A stretch of 64,000 bases of DNA from CAZNPH01 sp964574985 (GCA_964574985.1 CAZNPH010000002.1:1-64000); one strand, 5' to 3'; positions 36,239 to 45,943 are shown, counted from the first letter of the stretch. A program made the numbers and translations. Notes: generated by a model from the letters alone, not told the origin.

Positions 36239-36802
36239 TCACTTTCTGATAACATCGATACGGTTATTTTCCCTGACCCTGATCAGTGCAGACGGACGGT
36301 TTTTCAAATGATCCTCACGGCGGTGCTGTACAATATAATCCACCTGTTTCAGGATTTTTTCGCTGATCTCATCATAGTTTGCAGGATAGGGATCACCACT
36401 GATATTTGCCGAGGTGGAAACCAGGGGCTTGCCAAGCCGTCCGATCAGCTGCTGGCAAAAAGGATCACGGGTGACCCGGATGCCTATGCTGCCGTCCCGG
36501 TTGATCAGGTTGCCGGGAAGATTTCTGGCCCGGGGGTATATAATGGTCAGTGGCTTTTCGGCAGCATTCAAAAGTGCATCGGCCACATCCGGAACCTTTA
36601 CTACATAATCTTTCAGCATGGATTCTGAATTAACAAGTATCAGCATGGCCTTTGAGTCATGGCGTTTCTTGATCTGATATATCATTCCAACGGATTTTTC
36701 CCGGGATGCATCACAACCGATTCCCCAGATAGTATCGGTAGGATACAGAATGATTCCTCCCCCCAGGAGGGTTTCATATGCCCGGTTCAGATCATTCAGC
36801 AT
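36239..36802 (-). CDS. Sua5/YciO/YrdC family (threonylcarbamoyl-AMP synthase)
   Basis: 187 residues with the family hallmark YPTDTIWGIGCDA, a KRHDSKAMLIL segment, SIGIRVTRDPFC and PLVSTSANISGDP. It probably makes threonylcarbamoyl-AMP for t6A37 in ANN-decoding tRNAs; the YciO subfamily is the alternative. No C-terminal Sua5 domain. Its start overlaps the glycosyltransferase gene by 7 bases, so it is the last gene of a minus-strand operon. Confidence 0.88.
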   Translation of the reverse strand: MLNDLNRAYETLLGGGIILYPTDTIWGIGCDASREKSVGMIYQIKKRHDSKAMLILVNSESMLKDYVVKVPDVADALLNAAEKPLTIIYPRARNLPGNLINRDGSIGIRVTRDPFCQQLIGRLGKPLVSTSANISGDPYPANYDEISEKILKQVDYIVQHRREDHLKNRPSALIRVRENNRIDVIRK

Positions 36803-37917
36803 GTCTGAAGGATTTTCCGGTAAACACGGTGGACGTTTTGCGCCACCCGGTCCCCGGTGAAATTCAATGCATGATCATATCCTTTTTTGATCATTTTTTC
36901 TTTCAGGGTCGGGTCTTCAAGAATTTTCCTGATGGAAAAAGACAATTCATCCGTATCCGAAGGGTCAACATACATTGAATTGTCTCCTCCTGCTTCCCGG
37001 AAGCATCCGTTCCGCGAGGTTATTACGGGAGTCCGGGAAGCAAGTGCCTCCAGAATGGGGATGCCAAAACCCTCAAAAACAGACGGATATACAAAAAGGC
37101 TTGCTGCCTGGTACAGAACGGGCAGTTCCTCATTGGATAATGTATTGATGAAAAAAACATTCCGTATCCTGTTTTCCCGGATGTATTTGCTAACAAGGCG
37201 AAAATAGGATGTTTTTCTGCCCACCGCCACCAGGGGTACATCGATGCCTTTTGACATGGCTTTCAACAGGCCCAGCAGGTTCTTGCGGGGTTCGATGGTG
37301 CCTACATACAGGATGAAATCTTTGGGAAGCTTATATTTCTCCAGCATCCTGACTATTGAATCCTGACTCGCTTCAACATAAAAAGCAGGATTGCATCCCT
37401 GGTAAACCACATCGACTTTTTCCTCATGGACATGAAAAAAATCGATCAGATCGGATTTGGTTTGTCTGCTTACGCTGATGATTCTTTTTGCATGATGGCT
37501 GCTGTATCTGAATTTATTTTTGTAGATCATCCGGTCGGCCAGAGGGTACCAATGAGGGTACCTCATAAAGATCAGGTCATGAATGGTTACCAAACATGGA
37601 ATCCCGGACCTGTGTATGCCGTATGGCAGCTCATTGCTCAGTCCGTGATACAGATCAACATCATTTCTTTTCAGATCAGCCGTGATCCCCGAGCTCCTCC
37701 ATAGTGAAGGAAATAAGCGGTGAATGGATTTTCCGGGTTCGATCAGGATTGTATTCTCTTTGCCGAAACCTTCCGGGAACTTACGGGGAGGCGGACTGAA
37801 CAGGAGGTACCTGTTCTCAGGATAGTGTTTTTGCATGAGGCGGATCAGGTTACGGCTGTAATTTCCCAGTCCGCTCCAGTTAAAAAACGCCCTTTTAGCA
37901 TCGTAACCAACTCTCAT
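36796..37917 (-). CDS. Glycosyltransferase family 1/4
   Basis: 373 residues, GT-B fold. The C-terminal nucleotide-sugar site has YVGTIEPRKNLLGLL and the E-x7-E region SVFEGFGIPILEALASRTPVITS. The N-terminal acceptor domain has GLGNYSRNLIRLM. It probably builds an envelope polysaccharide; donor and acceptor are unknown. It is coupled to dapD upstream (4-base overlap) and the Sua5-like gene downstream. Confidence 0.92.
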   Translation of the reverse strand: MRVGYDAKRAFFNWSGLGNYSRNLIRLMQKHYPENRYLLFSPPPRKFPEGFGKENTILIEPGKSIHRLFPSLWRSSGITADLKRNDVDLYHGLSNELPYGIHRSGIPCLVTIHDLIFMRYPHWYPLADRMIYKNKFRYSSHHAKRIISVSRQTKSDLIDFFHVHEEKVDVVYQGCNPAFYVEASQDSIVRMLEKYKLPKDFILYVGTIEPRKNLLGLLKAMSKGIDVPLVAVGRKTSYFRLVSKYIRENRIRNVFFINTLSNEELPVLYQAASLFVYPSVFEGFGIPILEALASRTPVITSRNGCFREAGGDNSMYVDPSDTDELSFSIRKILEDPTLKEKMIKKGYDHALNFTGDRVAQNVHRVYRKILQTC

Positions 37918-38732
37918 ACCGCAACATTGTATTCACGAAGCGCATCGTTTAAAGAAGTTTTGCGGTTGGTGGATTCCTTGCGTTTACCGATGATCATTGC
38001 GCAGGGAACATGATATTCCCCGGCAGGGAATGTTTTGGCATATGAGCCCGGTATGACCACCGAACGGGCGGGGATGATCCCGCGCCATTCTTTGGGTTGG
38101 TTGCCGCTCACGTCGATGATCTTTGTGGATTTGGTGATCACAACATTGGCGCCCAGAACGGCTTCTTGCTCAATCCTGACTCCTTCAACCACGATACACC
38201 GGGAACCTATAAAACAATGGTCTTCCACAATGACAGGTGCAGCCTGGACCGGTTCCAGAACGCCGCCGATGCCGGTTCCTCCGCTGAGGTGCACATACTT
38301 GCCGATCTGGGCGCAGGAGCCTACGGTTGCCCAGGTATCCACCATGGTTCCTTCGTCAACATACGCACCGATGTTGATGTAAGAGGGCATCATGATAACC
38401 CCTTTTGCAATATAGGCCCCGTACCGGGCAATGGCGTGGGGGACTACCCGGATCCCCAGCCGGTCATAACCGGTTTTGAGCTTCATCTTGTCATGGAACT
38501 GAAAAGGGCCGGTTTCGGTCACTTCCATTTTTCTGATGGGAAAATACAGGATAACGGCTTTCTTTACCCAGTCGTTAACGATCCATTCACCGTTCACAGG
38601 CCGGGCAACCCTGATTTCTCCTTTGTCCAGCAATTCAATGATCTTTTCAATGGCATCACGGGTTTGTTCATTTTTAAGCCGGGAACGGTCCTCCCATGCT
38701 TTTTCAACGGTTTGCTGCAGATTTGCCTCCAT
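37914..38732 (-). CDS. dapD: Tetrahydrodipicolinate N-succinyltransferase
   Basis: 272 residues, left-handed parallel beta-helix of hexapeptide repeats (MPSYINIGAYVDEGTMVDTWATVGSCAQIG). It succinylates tetrahydrodipicolinate in the meso-diaminopimelate/lysine pathway. Length and order are normal (helical N-domain, LbH core, C-terminal tail). The next gene overlaps by 4 bases. No other dap gene is nearby. Confidence 0.94.
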   Translation of the reverse strand: MEANLQQTVEKAWEDRSRLKNEQTRDAIEKIIELLDKGEIRVARPVNGEWIVNDWVKKAVILYFPIRKMEVTETGPFQFHDKMKLKTGYDRLGIRVVPHAIARYGAYIAKGVIMMPSYINIGAYVDEGTMVDTWATVGSCAQIGKYVHLSGGTGIGGVLEPVQAAPVIVEDHCFIGSRCIVVEGVRIEQEAVLGANVVITKSTKIIDVSGNQPKEWRGIIPARSVVIPGSYAKTFPAGEYHVPCAMIIGKRKESTNRKTSLNDALREYNVAV

Positions 38733-38771
38733 GGTTTTGCTATATTTTCCACAAAGGTAATGGATTTCGGA

Positions 38772-39863
38772 TTATCCATGCAGAAGCAGAAAAATAATTC
38801 CCACCGTGGCGCCGATCAGAAGGTTGACCGATTTCATCAACAGAAAATTCCTGCGGGATTCTGCAAGCAGGGGAAGACCTCCGTGACCATCCTGAACAAT
38901 GGAATTGGCCAGAAGGATGCCAAAGGGAATGGTTCCGTTGGCGAATAAAGTGATGAATATGATATGCGGGCCCGATTCAGGGATCAATCCGGCAAGAACC
39001 GCCACGGTCAGTATAACATACAGATTGGACTGCACCCATTCTTCCAGGTGCAGAAACTCCAGTCCGGCATGTATGACAATGAATGCACCGGTCGTCCAGA
39101 GAAATACTTTGAGGAAATGCTTTTTAATCACATGCTCCCAGAGATGATGGGTCAGGAAATGTTCGGGGACTGTGGAAACAATGAATATCTCAATCAGCAC
39201 CACCAGTAAAAAAACGATCCTTTTCCAGTTCCAGGAATGGGGACCGATGTGACCACTCAGGAGGAATATCATAAAGAGGATCCCCCCGGACAGCAGCAAG
39301 GTTCTTTCAAAACTTATTTTCCTGAAATGATCGGGTATTTCGGAAGGCACAAAACATTTACAGTTATAAGTATGCGGATGATAGCTGAAACGGTGATCAG
39401 CGAGTTTGAAAAACGAACGATTCCCGGTCAGCAAACCGGTAATCACGCCGGAAACGATGGATATCAGAAAAAGCATCAGCATTATCAGAGCAGCAGAACC
39501 GGGGATCATGGTGAACATGACAAAAGCTTCATCTCCCGAAGTTGCGATCATGACAGTCACCAGGGCTGCAAAACTGAATACACGGTGGATATAGAGGGAG
39601 ACCACCACGTAGGCACCCAAACATCCCGGTGTTATGCCCATGATGGCAGCAAAAATGATCTGCAGGAAAAGATTTTTTTCAAATGACCGGCTCCATTTGC
39701 CTCTGGACTGGATGGTCAGGTATTCGATCAGTAGCATCATGACCATCACAAAAATCGTAATGATCAAGGCATGGCTGACGATTTCCGAAAGGAATTGCAG
39801 AAGGTTTTCATAATGGATTTTTTCGCCCAGAATACCCATCCCCGGGTGTTCATGTTGTTCCAT
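38772..39863 (-). CDS. Putative 10-TM heavy-metal exporter
   Basis: 363 residues with about ten hydrophobic helices. Two similar halves each contain a G(I/L)xPGCLGA or GLIPESGPH loop, the pattern of the putative Mn/arsenic efflux (10-TM, DUF2899-type) family. A His/Cys-rich cytoplasmic loop (HPHTYNCKC) lies between the halves. The N-terminus is His-rich. The metal is not known. The start overlaps the yidD end by 14 bases. Confidence 0.78.
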   Translation of the reverse strand: MEQHEHPGMGILGEKIHYENLLQFLSEIVSHALIITIFVMVMMLLIEYLTIQSRGKWSRSFEKNLFLQIIFAAIMGITPGCLGAYVVVSLYIHRVFSFAALVTVMIATSGDEAFVMFTMIPGSAALIMLMLFLISIVSGVITGLLTGNRSFFKLADHRFSYHPHTYNCKCFVPSEIPDHFRKISFERTLLLSGGILFMIFLLSGHIGPHSWNWKRIVFLLVVLIEIFIVSTVPEHFLTHHLWEHVIKKHFLKVFLWTTGAFIVIHAGLEFLHLEEWVQSNLYVILTVAVLAGLIPESGPHIIFITLFANGTIPFGILLANSIVQDGHGGLPLLAESRRNFLLMKSVNLLIGATVGIIFLLLHG

Positions 39864-40119
39864 TATTGATTTTTTTGAAGGTGAAAAATCTGGGCTTTTC
39901 CCGCGGAACGGGGTCGTATCCGTGGCCTCCCCACGGATGGCATCTCAGGATCCGTTTCATGCCAAGATACAATCCGGCCAGGATTCCATGGGTTCTGACG
40001 GCTTCAATGGTATACCGGGAACAACTGGGGAAATACCGGCATGTATTGGGAAGCAATGGGGAAATGGTCCACTGATAAAGTTTTATGGGGATGATCACAA
40101 TTGTTTTCAGGATATTCAT
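39850..40119 (-). CDS. yidD: Membrane protein insertion efficiency factor YidD
   Basis: 89 residues of the YidD (UPF0161) family: YQWTISPLLPNTCRYFPSCSRY, then HGILAGLYLGMKRILRCHPWGGHGYDPVP. It assists YidC-dependent insertion. rnpA, the usual neighbour, is absent; here it leads a minus-strand run ending in the Sua5-like gene. Confidence 0.95.
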   Translation of the reverse strand: MNILKTIVIIPIKLYQWTISPLLPNTCRYFPSCSRYTIEAVRTHGILAGLYLGMKRILRCHPWGGHGYDPVPREKPRFFTFKKINNGTT

Positions 40120-40301
40120 GGCAAAGGAGCTTTTCCCGGGGCACCGGATTTATTCCGGAAGAAAAGAAAAGGGAAAATCAAAATTATCAATTTTCCATGA
40201 ACAGAACAATGCATATCATGGTTTTGTTGTGACGGATCCCTGATCTCCTGATAAATTGATAAAATGGTGCCCTCAGGGTTTATATTTAGAAATAAAAACC
40301 A

Positions 40302-40309
40302 TATTTTTG
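40302..40309 (+). promoter_or_regulatory. -7 box of phosphofructokinase gene
   Basis: TATTTTTG, matching TAnnTTTG, 38 bases before the start at 40348. The rest of the 228-base gap 40120-40347 shows nothing recognisable. Confidence 0.45.
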
Positions 40310-40347
40310 CTAACTGATTTAAATCATAATACTATTCATTAAGGATT

Positions 40348-41556
40348 ATGGCAAATATGAAGAAGAAAAAAGGAACCATTGCAATTCTTACCGGAGGAGG
40401 AGATGTGCCGGGATTGAATCCTGCCATCAGGGCCATTACCATCCGGGCGCTGAGAGAAGGTTACAAGGTCATCGGACTGCGCCGGGGATGGGCAGGGATC
40501 ATGGAAATCATCCGGGACAAAAAGGCTGACAACAGCCAGAAATACCTTGAATTGAGCGAAAGCATCGTTAATAAGGCCGGCAGAACCGGAGGAACGTTTT
40601 TACACACATCCAGGACAAGGCCCAGTCATGTGCCCAAAGCAGCGGTCCCCCATCATATACAAGACAAATACAATGAAGAGATCAATGATCTGACTCCGGA
40701 AATCATCAAGAATCTGGATTACCTGGGTGTGGATTATCTTATTCCCATCGGTGGAGATGACACACTCAGCTACGGGGTCAGGATGTATCAGGAAGGAGTC
40801 AGGGTCATTGCCATACCGAAGACCATGGACAATGATGTGCCCGGCACCGATTATTGCATCGGGTTCAGCACCTGTGTCACCCGGACCATTCATATGTGCA
40901 ATACCCTGAGGACCTCAGCGGGTTCCCACGAAAGGATACTGGTCATTGAGGTTTTCGGAAGATATGCAGGATATACGGCCATGTTGCCTACCATGGCCGG
41001 TGCAGCCAACCGTTGTGTCATCCCCGAACACAAATTCAACATTAACCGGCTGACGGAATTGCTGGTTGACGACCGGAACAAGAATCCGAGCAGGTATTCC
41101 ATTGTGCTGGTTTCGGAAGGCGCTACCATGACGGGTGTCAAAGAAATGGTCTACCAGAACAAGGAAAAGGATATGTACGGCCATGCAAAACTCGGGGGAA
41201 TCGGTGATCAGGTATCTGCAAAGATCAAGGAACTATCCCCGAAATACAATAAAGGACAGAGGATCAATATTATAAACCAGCGCATGGGATACCTGGTCAG
41301 GGGAGGTGACCCGGATGCCATCGATTCCATTGTCCCCATGGCCTATGGGAATCTTGCCCTTGACATGATCCTGAAAGGCATACACGGAAGGCTTGTGGTG
41401 TTGAGAAATGGCCGTTATGACAATGCGCCGCTGGAAGTGGTAACCAGTTCAAAGAAACTGGTGGATGTTAAGAAACATTACAATGCTGAACGTCTGAGAC
41501 CGCATTACAAGAGTTTTGAATTCCAGCCTCTGTTCATCATGACCGGGAGCAATTAA
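40348..41556 (+). CDS. 6-phosphofructokinase, PPi-type active-site motifs
   Basis: 402 residues. The N-terminal ILTGGGDVPGLNPAIRA phosphate loop is present. The discriminating residues are GGDD at 135-138 (ATP enzymes have GGDG) and PKTMDND at 157-163 (ATP enzymes have PGTIDND). Both point to pyrophosphate as phosphoryl donor, although some group III enzymes with mixed features use ATP. It converts fructose 6-phosphate to the 1,6-bisphosphate, reversibly if PPi is used. It is a single-gene unit. A membrane pyrophosphatase is also encoded at 56163-58352. Confidence 0.93.
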   Translation: MANMKKKKGTIAILTGGGDVPGLNPAIRAITIRALREGYKVIGLRRGWAGIMEIIRDKKADNSQKYLELSESIVNKAGRTGGTFLHTSRTRPSHVPKAAVPHHIQDKYNEEINDLTPEIIKNLDYLGVDYLIPIGGDDTLSYGVRMYQEGVRVIAIPKTMDNDVPGTDYCIGFSTCVTRTIHMCNTLRTSAGSHERILVIEVFGRYAGYTAMLPTMAGAANRCVIPEHKFNINRLTELLVDDRNKNPSRYSIVLVSEGATMTGVKEMVYQNKEKDMYGHAKLGGIGDQVSAKIKELSPKYNKGQRINIINQRMGYLVRGGDPDAIDSIVPMAYGNLALDMILKGIHGRLVVLRNGRYDNAPLEVVTSSKKLVDVKKHYNAERLRPHYKSFEFQPLFIMTGSN

Positions 41557-41563
41557 CCTGTCA

Positions 41564-42055
41564 TCAATTCACGTAGATCCAGGAATCCATTGCAACGTCG
41601 CTGCGCACAATCCGGAGTCCGTCCCTGGCCGGGCCCAGATTGTTGTAAGATTCAACGGAAACCAGGCGGAAACCATTGTCAGCCAGGATCAGTTGTGCAT
41701 TTGAATACCCCATTTCCTTCATTTTCTTCAAATACCCGGAGGCATAGGCAGGGGTTTTAAAACCCCCGGTGATCAAATGATATTTACCTCCCGGGGCACC
41801 GGTTGCGGATGTACCTCCAAGCTCTTTTTCATAATATTCAATGATCGAATCCATCCGTGCCTGTGACTGTTTCTTCATTCTTTCTATCTCGAGCTTATGG
41901 GCAAGGTCCTGTTCAATCAGTTTTTCCTGGAGCTCCTGTGTGTAAACCAGAAGCGTATCCTTGTCCTTTTTCAGGATTTTGTTGTTGATGAATTTGCAGC
42001 CGGGGAACAGGAAAAAACCAAGACAAAGAAGCAGAATGGCCTTTTTCATTCTCAT
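41564..42055 (-). CDS. SPOR-domain lipoprotein
   Basis: 163 residues. The signal ends in FPGC, a lipobox. A coiled coil (about 30-75) is followed by a C-terminal SPOR domain (KYHLITGGFKTPAYASGYLKKMKEMG... RLVSVESY), which binds denuded septal peptidoglycan. It probably localises to the division site. Internal ATG at codon 3 is an equally good start. Upstream lies a partial copy of the dispersed repeat (42100-42178). Confidence 0.88.
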   Translation of the reverse strand: MRMKKAILLLCLGFFLFPGCKFINNKILKKDKDTLLVYTQELQEKLIEQDLAHKLEIERMKKQSQARMDSIIEYYEKELGGTSATGAPGGKYHLITGGFKTPAYASGYLKKMKEMGYSNAQLILADNGFRLVSVESYNNLGPARDGLRIVRSDVAMDSWIYVN

Positions 42056-42099
42056 TAAGTTTAGTTAAACAATGTTATTGATTTTCTACAGTATCAGTT

Positions 42100-42178
42100 C
42101 AGACGTTAGGGTTGTTTATTGCCGGCCAACCATATGTTGTTCACATGCCGGGCCGGTGACCCCACCAGATACAAATGT
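42100..42178 (-). repeat. Dispersed intergenic repeat, copy C (partial)
   Basis: Shares with copies A and B the word ACGTTA, then TTGCCGGCC and CATGCCGGGCCGGTGACCCC, but lacks the terminal GGTGATGGGGGTTTC block. Like the other copies it lies upstream of a minus-strand gene. It sits in the 315-base gap 42056-42370, whose remainder shows only an imperfect -7 box (TAACTTTA near 42241) for the plus-strand DUF434 gene. Confidence 0.55.
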
Positions 42179-42370
42179 AGTTAATTGATTTGTAAAAGTC
42201 TAATTTTCAAAATAATAATAAAAAAGTATTTGAAAAAACGTAACTTTAGAGGACAAATCAAAAAAATACAGGACCGGCATTTCATCCACATACCCGGGAT
42301 TGAAGAACATTGCAGCATACGAACCTATACAGTTCATGAAGTATTTCAGAGGATATCCATACAAAATCTG

Positions 42371-43045
42371 ATGCATGAATTTATAAACAGGGAATTCAGT
42401 CAGGCGGCCCGGGAATATCAGTATTTACTCGACCGGGATTATCCCAGGAAAACAATATTAAAAATCGTCGGAGACCGGCATATGTTGAATAAATCCCAGA
42501 GGATCCTTTTAAGCAGGGGGATTTTCAAAACATCGGCGGTGGAATGGAGAACGAAAAGAAAAAAAAGGGATATTGGTCATGATGTTTTGCATATCGATAC
42601 GTATAATGTTCTTTTTACCGTTTCCAATTATCTATTGGGCCGGCTTACCTTTGTCAGCAATGATTATTTTATCAGAGACGCGGGAGAGATTTATGGCAAG
42701 TTGCACCGGAAAAAAGTTTTTCAACGGTCACTGGATCTATTGATGGAACTGATCGGCCGCTTCCATGCGAAAGAGTTCTTTTTTTACCTTGACCGGCCCG
42801 TTTCATATAGCGATGAACTTTCCGTAAAGATCAATGAAAAACTCCATCACGGCAACATCAAGGGAACTGCATGTACAGTGACCGATCCCGATGAAGAACT
42901 GATCCGTTTATCATCCGGGACCATTGCAACTTCGGATTCGGTGGTTATGGATGTTTCGGGTTGTACTTTGTTTGACCTTGCCCGGGCTGTACTGGATGCA
43001 AATTTTAATATTGACCTTCCTGATCTGACTTCTGTATTGTCCTGA
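42371..43045 (+). CDS. DUF434 domain protein
   Basis: 224 residues from ATG 42371; the open frame extends back to a TTG at 42185, but that part (Lys/Ile-rich) does not look conserved. The N-terminal segment EYQYLLDRDYPRKTILKIVGDRH and RGIF match DUF434. The C-terminal half (about 80-220) has the DUF5616-type layout with VLHIDTYNVLFTV, a YLDRPVS turn and the final acidic SGTIATSDSVVMD. It is possibly a PIN-like nuclease fold by its Asp placement; the function is unknown. Confidence 0.72.
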   Translation: MHEFINREFSQAAREYQYLLDRDYPRKTILKIVGDRHMLNKSQRILLSRGIFKTSAVEWRTKRKKRDIGHDVLHIDTYNVLFTVSNYLLGRLTFVSNDYFIRDAGEIYGKLHRKKVFQRSLDLLMELIGRFHAKEFFFYLDRPVSYSDELSVKINEKLHHGNIKGTACTVTDPDEELIRLSSGTIATSDSVVMDVSGCTLFDLARAVLDANFNIDLPDLTSVLS

Positions 43046-43204
43046 ACCTCCTGTAACAAACCGGAAGCAGGACATGAAAATCATTACATGTAAAAATTTT
43101 GCAGATGTGAGTCTGCCCACCGGACAAACCTTCTGTTCAATATGGTTGTCAGGCATCATGATCACATCAATCAGAAGAGAATCTGAAGATTCCCGGTTTT
43201 TTTT

Positions 43205-43212
43205 TAATTTTG
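43205..43212 (+). promoter_or_regulatory. -7 box of threonine/serine dehydratase gene
   Basis: TAATTTTG, matching TAnnTTTG, 19 bases before the start at 43232. The gap 43046-43231 shows nothing else. Confidence 0.45.
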
Positions 43213-43231
43213 CCCAAAATGATTCAACCGG

Positions 43232-44185
43232 ATGCATGTACTGATACCTGAGTTTTGCGATGTAATCAATGCAGCCCAACGCATCAAGAAGTATGTAAAC
43301 AAAACACCCGTGATGACATCGCGGACACTGAATTCGATGTTCAGGACCGATCTTTATTTTAAATGTGAGAATTTCCAGCGGGGAGGGGCTTTCAAATTCC
43401 GGGGGGCCGCCAATGCCGTACTTGCCCTTGCAGAAGATGAAGCAATGAAGGGGGTGGGAACCCATTCTTCCGGCAATCATGCGGCTGCAGTTTGCCAGGC
43501 AGCGAAGATCAGAGGGATCGAGGCCCATATCGTCATGCCCCGTTCGGCACCTGAGGTCAAGAAAAAAGCGGTCAGGGATTACGGAGGAAAGATCACATTC
43601 TGTGAGAACACCCTCATGTCGAGGGAATCCACCATGGATGAAATTCTGGGGAAAACAGGTGCAACATTCATTCCGAGCTACAATCATTTCGATGTGATTG
43701 CCGGTCAGGGGACTGCTGCCAAGGAACTGATCGAAGAGATTGATGACCTGGATTTCTTACTGGCACCGATCGGAGGCGGGGGCCTGGTCAGTGGTATGGC
43801 CATTGCGGCAAGAGGGCTTGCGCCCCGTGCAAAGGTCATTGCCGTTGAACCCAAAAATGCAGATGATGCCTATCGCTCATTCCGTTCGGGCAATATTATG
43901 CCCCCGCTTAAGCCCAATACCATTGCAGATGCACTGCTCACTTCACTGGGTGCTCTGACTTTTGCCGTGATCCGGGAGAAAGTTGACGGGATTGTAACCG
44001 TTTCGGAAAAAGCCATCATAAAAGCCATGCGCCTGATCTGGGAAAGGATGAAAATCATCATCGAACCTTCTGCTGCGGTTCCTTTGGCCGCTTTGATGGA
44101 GGAAAAAATCAACATCCGTCACCGGAAAGCAGGCATAATCCTTTCCGGAGGCAATGTAGATCTTGTTTCACTTCCTTTCAAATAG
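43232..44185 (+). CDS. PLP-dependent threonine/serine dehydratase or serine racemase
   Basis: 317 residues, fold type II PLP enzyme. The Schiff-base Lys is in GAFKFRGA, with the SSGNHAAA loop and the phosphate-binding GGGGLVSG. It lacks the C-terminal ACT-like regulatory domain of biosynthetic IlvA, so it is of the catabolic TdcB / serine racemase size class. It would deaminate Thr or Ser, or racemise Ser; the sequence alone does not decide. Convergent with a rhomboid gene. Confidence 0.88.
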   Translation: MHVLIPEFCDVINAAQRIKKYVNKTPVMTSRTLNSMFRTDLYFKCENFQRGGAFKFRGAANAVLALAEDEAMKGVGTHSSGNHAAAVCQAAKIRGIEAHIVMPRSAPEVKKKAVRDYGGKITFCENTLMSRESTMDEILGKTGATFIPSYNHFDVIAGQGTAAKELIEEIDDLDFLLAPIGGGGLVSGMAIAARGLAPRAKVIAVEPKNADDAYRSFRSGNIMPPLKPNTIADALLTSLGALTFAVIREKVDGIVTVSEKAIIKAMRLIWERMKIIIEPSAAVPLAALMEEKINIRHRKAGIILSGGNVDLVSLPFK

Positions 44186-44203
44186 AGTTGCAATGACAAG
44201 TCA

Positions 44204-45088
44204 TCAGGATTTGTTGCTGTGACTGAAGAGAAAATCCTTTTCTTTTTTGGACAGACTGTCATATCCTGACCGGGCGATCTTTTCAAGGATCCTGTCCATT
44301 TCTTTTCGGTCCTCTGCTTTTCTCCGGTTGTATTCCATATCCGTTTCAGGGCGTTTGTATTCAACCCTGATTCCGGGTTTGGGCTTGAAAAAGGAAACCA
44401 GATTCCCAAGCAAACGGTTAAAACCCCGGGTGAGGTCCTTTCCTTTCCGGTACTGGACGATATACAGGTAACCGAAAAGCGCACCGCCCAGATGTGCGAT
44501 ATGGCCCCCTGCATTGGAAGAAGCGATGCTTATCAGGTCAATAACGATGGTGGCTATGGCAATGTATTTCAGTTTTACGCGGCCCAGAAACAGCAGGAAG
44601 ATGGTGTAATTGGGTACATAAACAGAAATGGCGATCACGATGGCCAGAACCGCGGCGGATGCCCCCAGTGCAAAAGACCGGGTCAGTATTTCCCGGAAAA
44701 CGGGAAACAGGTTAAATGCTATGATGTACAGCAAACCACCGGAAAGACCTCCGAGAACGTATACTCCGGTAAGCTTTTTTTCATCAAGGTACTCCAGAAA
44801 TATCCGCCCAAACCAGTACAGCCACAAGAGATTGAACAAAATATGAATAAAGCCCTTGTGAAGAAACATATAGGTGATCAGGGTCCAGGGCCGGGTAACA
44901 AGTACGGAAAAATCTGCGGGAACTGCCAGCCAGCGAACAAGGGAAAAAGACCCTTGCTGTATATTGAACAGAAAAAATATAACATCGATCAGATTGACAA
45001 GCACAAAAACCGCCAGGTTGATGTAAATGATCCTGATCAGGGCCGTTCCCCTGCGGAAAGAATCCTTGATTTCCTCCAGAATTGCCAT
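44204..45088 (-). CDS. Rhomboid family intramembrane protease
   Basis: 294 residues, six core helices (about 20-215) and a charged cytoplasmic tail. The catalytic Ser is in GASAAVLA (Ala replaces the usual second Gly of GxSG), and the His is in HIAHLGGALFGY. The tail is Arg/Lys/Glu-rich. The preceding gene is a second rhomboid, 30 bases upstream, and the pair probably shares a transcript. Confidence 0.88.
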   Translation of the reverse strand: MAILEEIKDSFRRGTALIRIIYINLAVFVLVNLIDVIFFLFNIQQGSFSLVRWLAVPADFSVLVTRPWTLITYMFLHKGFIHILFNLLWLYWFGRIFLEYLDEKKLTGVYVLGGLSGGLLYIIAFNLFPVFREILTRSFALGASAAVLAIVIAISVYVPNYTIFLLFLGRVKLKYIAIATIVIDLISIASSNAGGHIAHLGGALFGYLYIVQYRKGKDLTRGFNRLLGNLVSFFKPKPGIRVEYKRPETDMEYNRRKAEDRKEMDRILEKIARSGYDSLSKKEKDFLFSHSNKS

Positions 45089-45118
45089 GCCTCCTTTTTC
45101 CGCAAATTTAACAAGACT

Positions 45119-45943
45119 TTAATAAAAATCCTTCCGGCTGGTATTCCAAAACTTTATAAGAATAAATCCGAATAACATTCCGCCCAGGTGGGCAAAGTGG
45201 GCGATATTGCTTCCCGGCATGGACAGTCCGTGCCACAGTTCAAGTATACCCATTCCGATAACCATATATTTTGCCTTGATGGGGAAAAACGGGAAAAAGA
45301 TCAGTATCAGGGGCATGTTCGGGAAAATAACCCCGAATGCAAGCAAGACCCCATACACGGCTCCTGAAGCTCCAACAGTGGGAATGTTCACCCTTGAATC
45401 CACAAAATCATTTATGAATTTTGTTGCTTCCTGCTCAAGGCTTGTGTTTCCCGGATTGGAAGTCCATGTCTGAATAAAGTCCTGAACCTGTGGGGGTATT
45501 CTTGAAAGGTGTTCTTTCAGAAAGTTCTGGAAAAGATCGGGGGAAGGGGTGTTGGCAAATGCCGTTGCATCCCTGATCATGGGGTTCAGTTCGAGATGGC
45601 TGACAAAAAGATGCAAAGCCGCTGCCCCCAGTCCGGTAAAAAAATAATAAAAAAGGAATCGTTTCCCCCCCCAGACCTGCTCCAGAACTTTTCCGAACAT
45701 CCAGAGCATGAACATGTTCAGAAATATATGCATCACGCTCGCATGCATGAACATGTGGGTGACCAGCTGATAGGGCCTGAAATATTCCGATTTGAAATAA
45801 TGGAGTCCGAGCAACCGTGTCAGATCAATGCCCAGTGAACCCGATATGATCAGCGTGGCCAGGTACATAAGGACATTGATGATCAGCAGGTTCTTGATAA
45901 CCGGGGGTATGCCGCCGGTTCTGCCTGCGTTGTATCCGTTCAT
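45119..45943 (-). CDS. Rhomboid family intramembrane protease
   Basis: 274 residues with the canonical GASGAVYG serine motif and HFAHLGGMLFG histidine motif; the N-terminal HMFMHASVMHIFLNMFMLW matches the conserved loop. An inserted soluble segment (about 115-175) separates helices before the Ser motif. First of two tandem rhomboids. Its upstream region is repeat copy B. Confidence 0.93.
   Translation of the reverse strand: MNGYNAGRTGGIPPVIKNLLIINVLMYLATLIISGSLGIDLTRLLGLHYFKSEYFRPYQLVTHMFMHASVMHIFLNMFMLWMFGKVLEQVWGGKRFLFYYFFTGLGAAALHLFVSHLELNPMIRDATAFANTPSPDLFQNFLKEHLSRIPPQVQDFIQTWTSNPGNTSLEQEATKFINDFVDSRVNIPTVGASGAVYGVLLAFGVIFPNMPLILIFFPFFPIKAKYMVIGMGILELWHGLSMPGSNIAHFAHLGGMLFGFILIKFWNTSRKDFY

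Noticed and set aside
42185..42370. N-terminal extension of the DUF434 protein
   Set aside because: It begins at a TTG, looks non-conserved (Lys/Ile-rich), and family members begin near the ATG at 42371.
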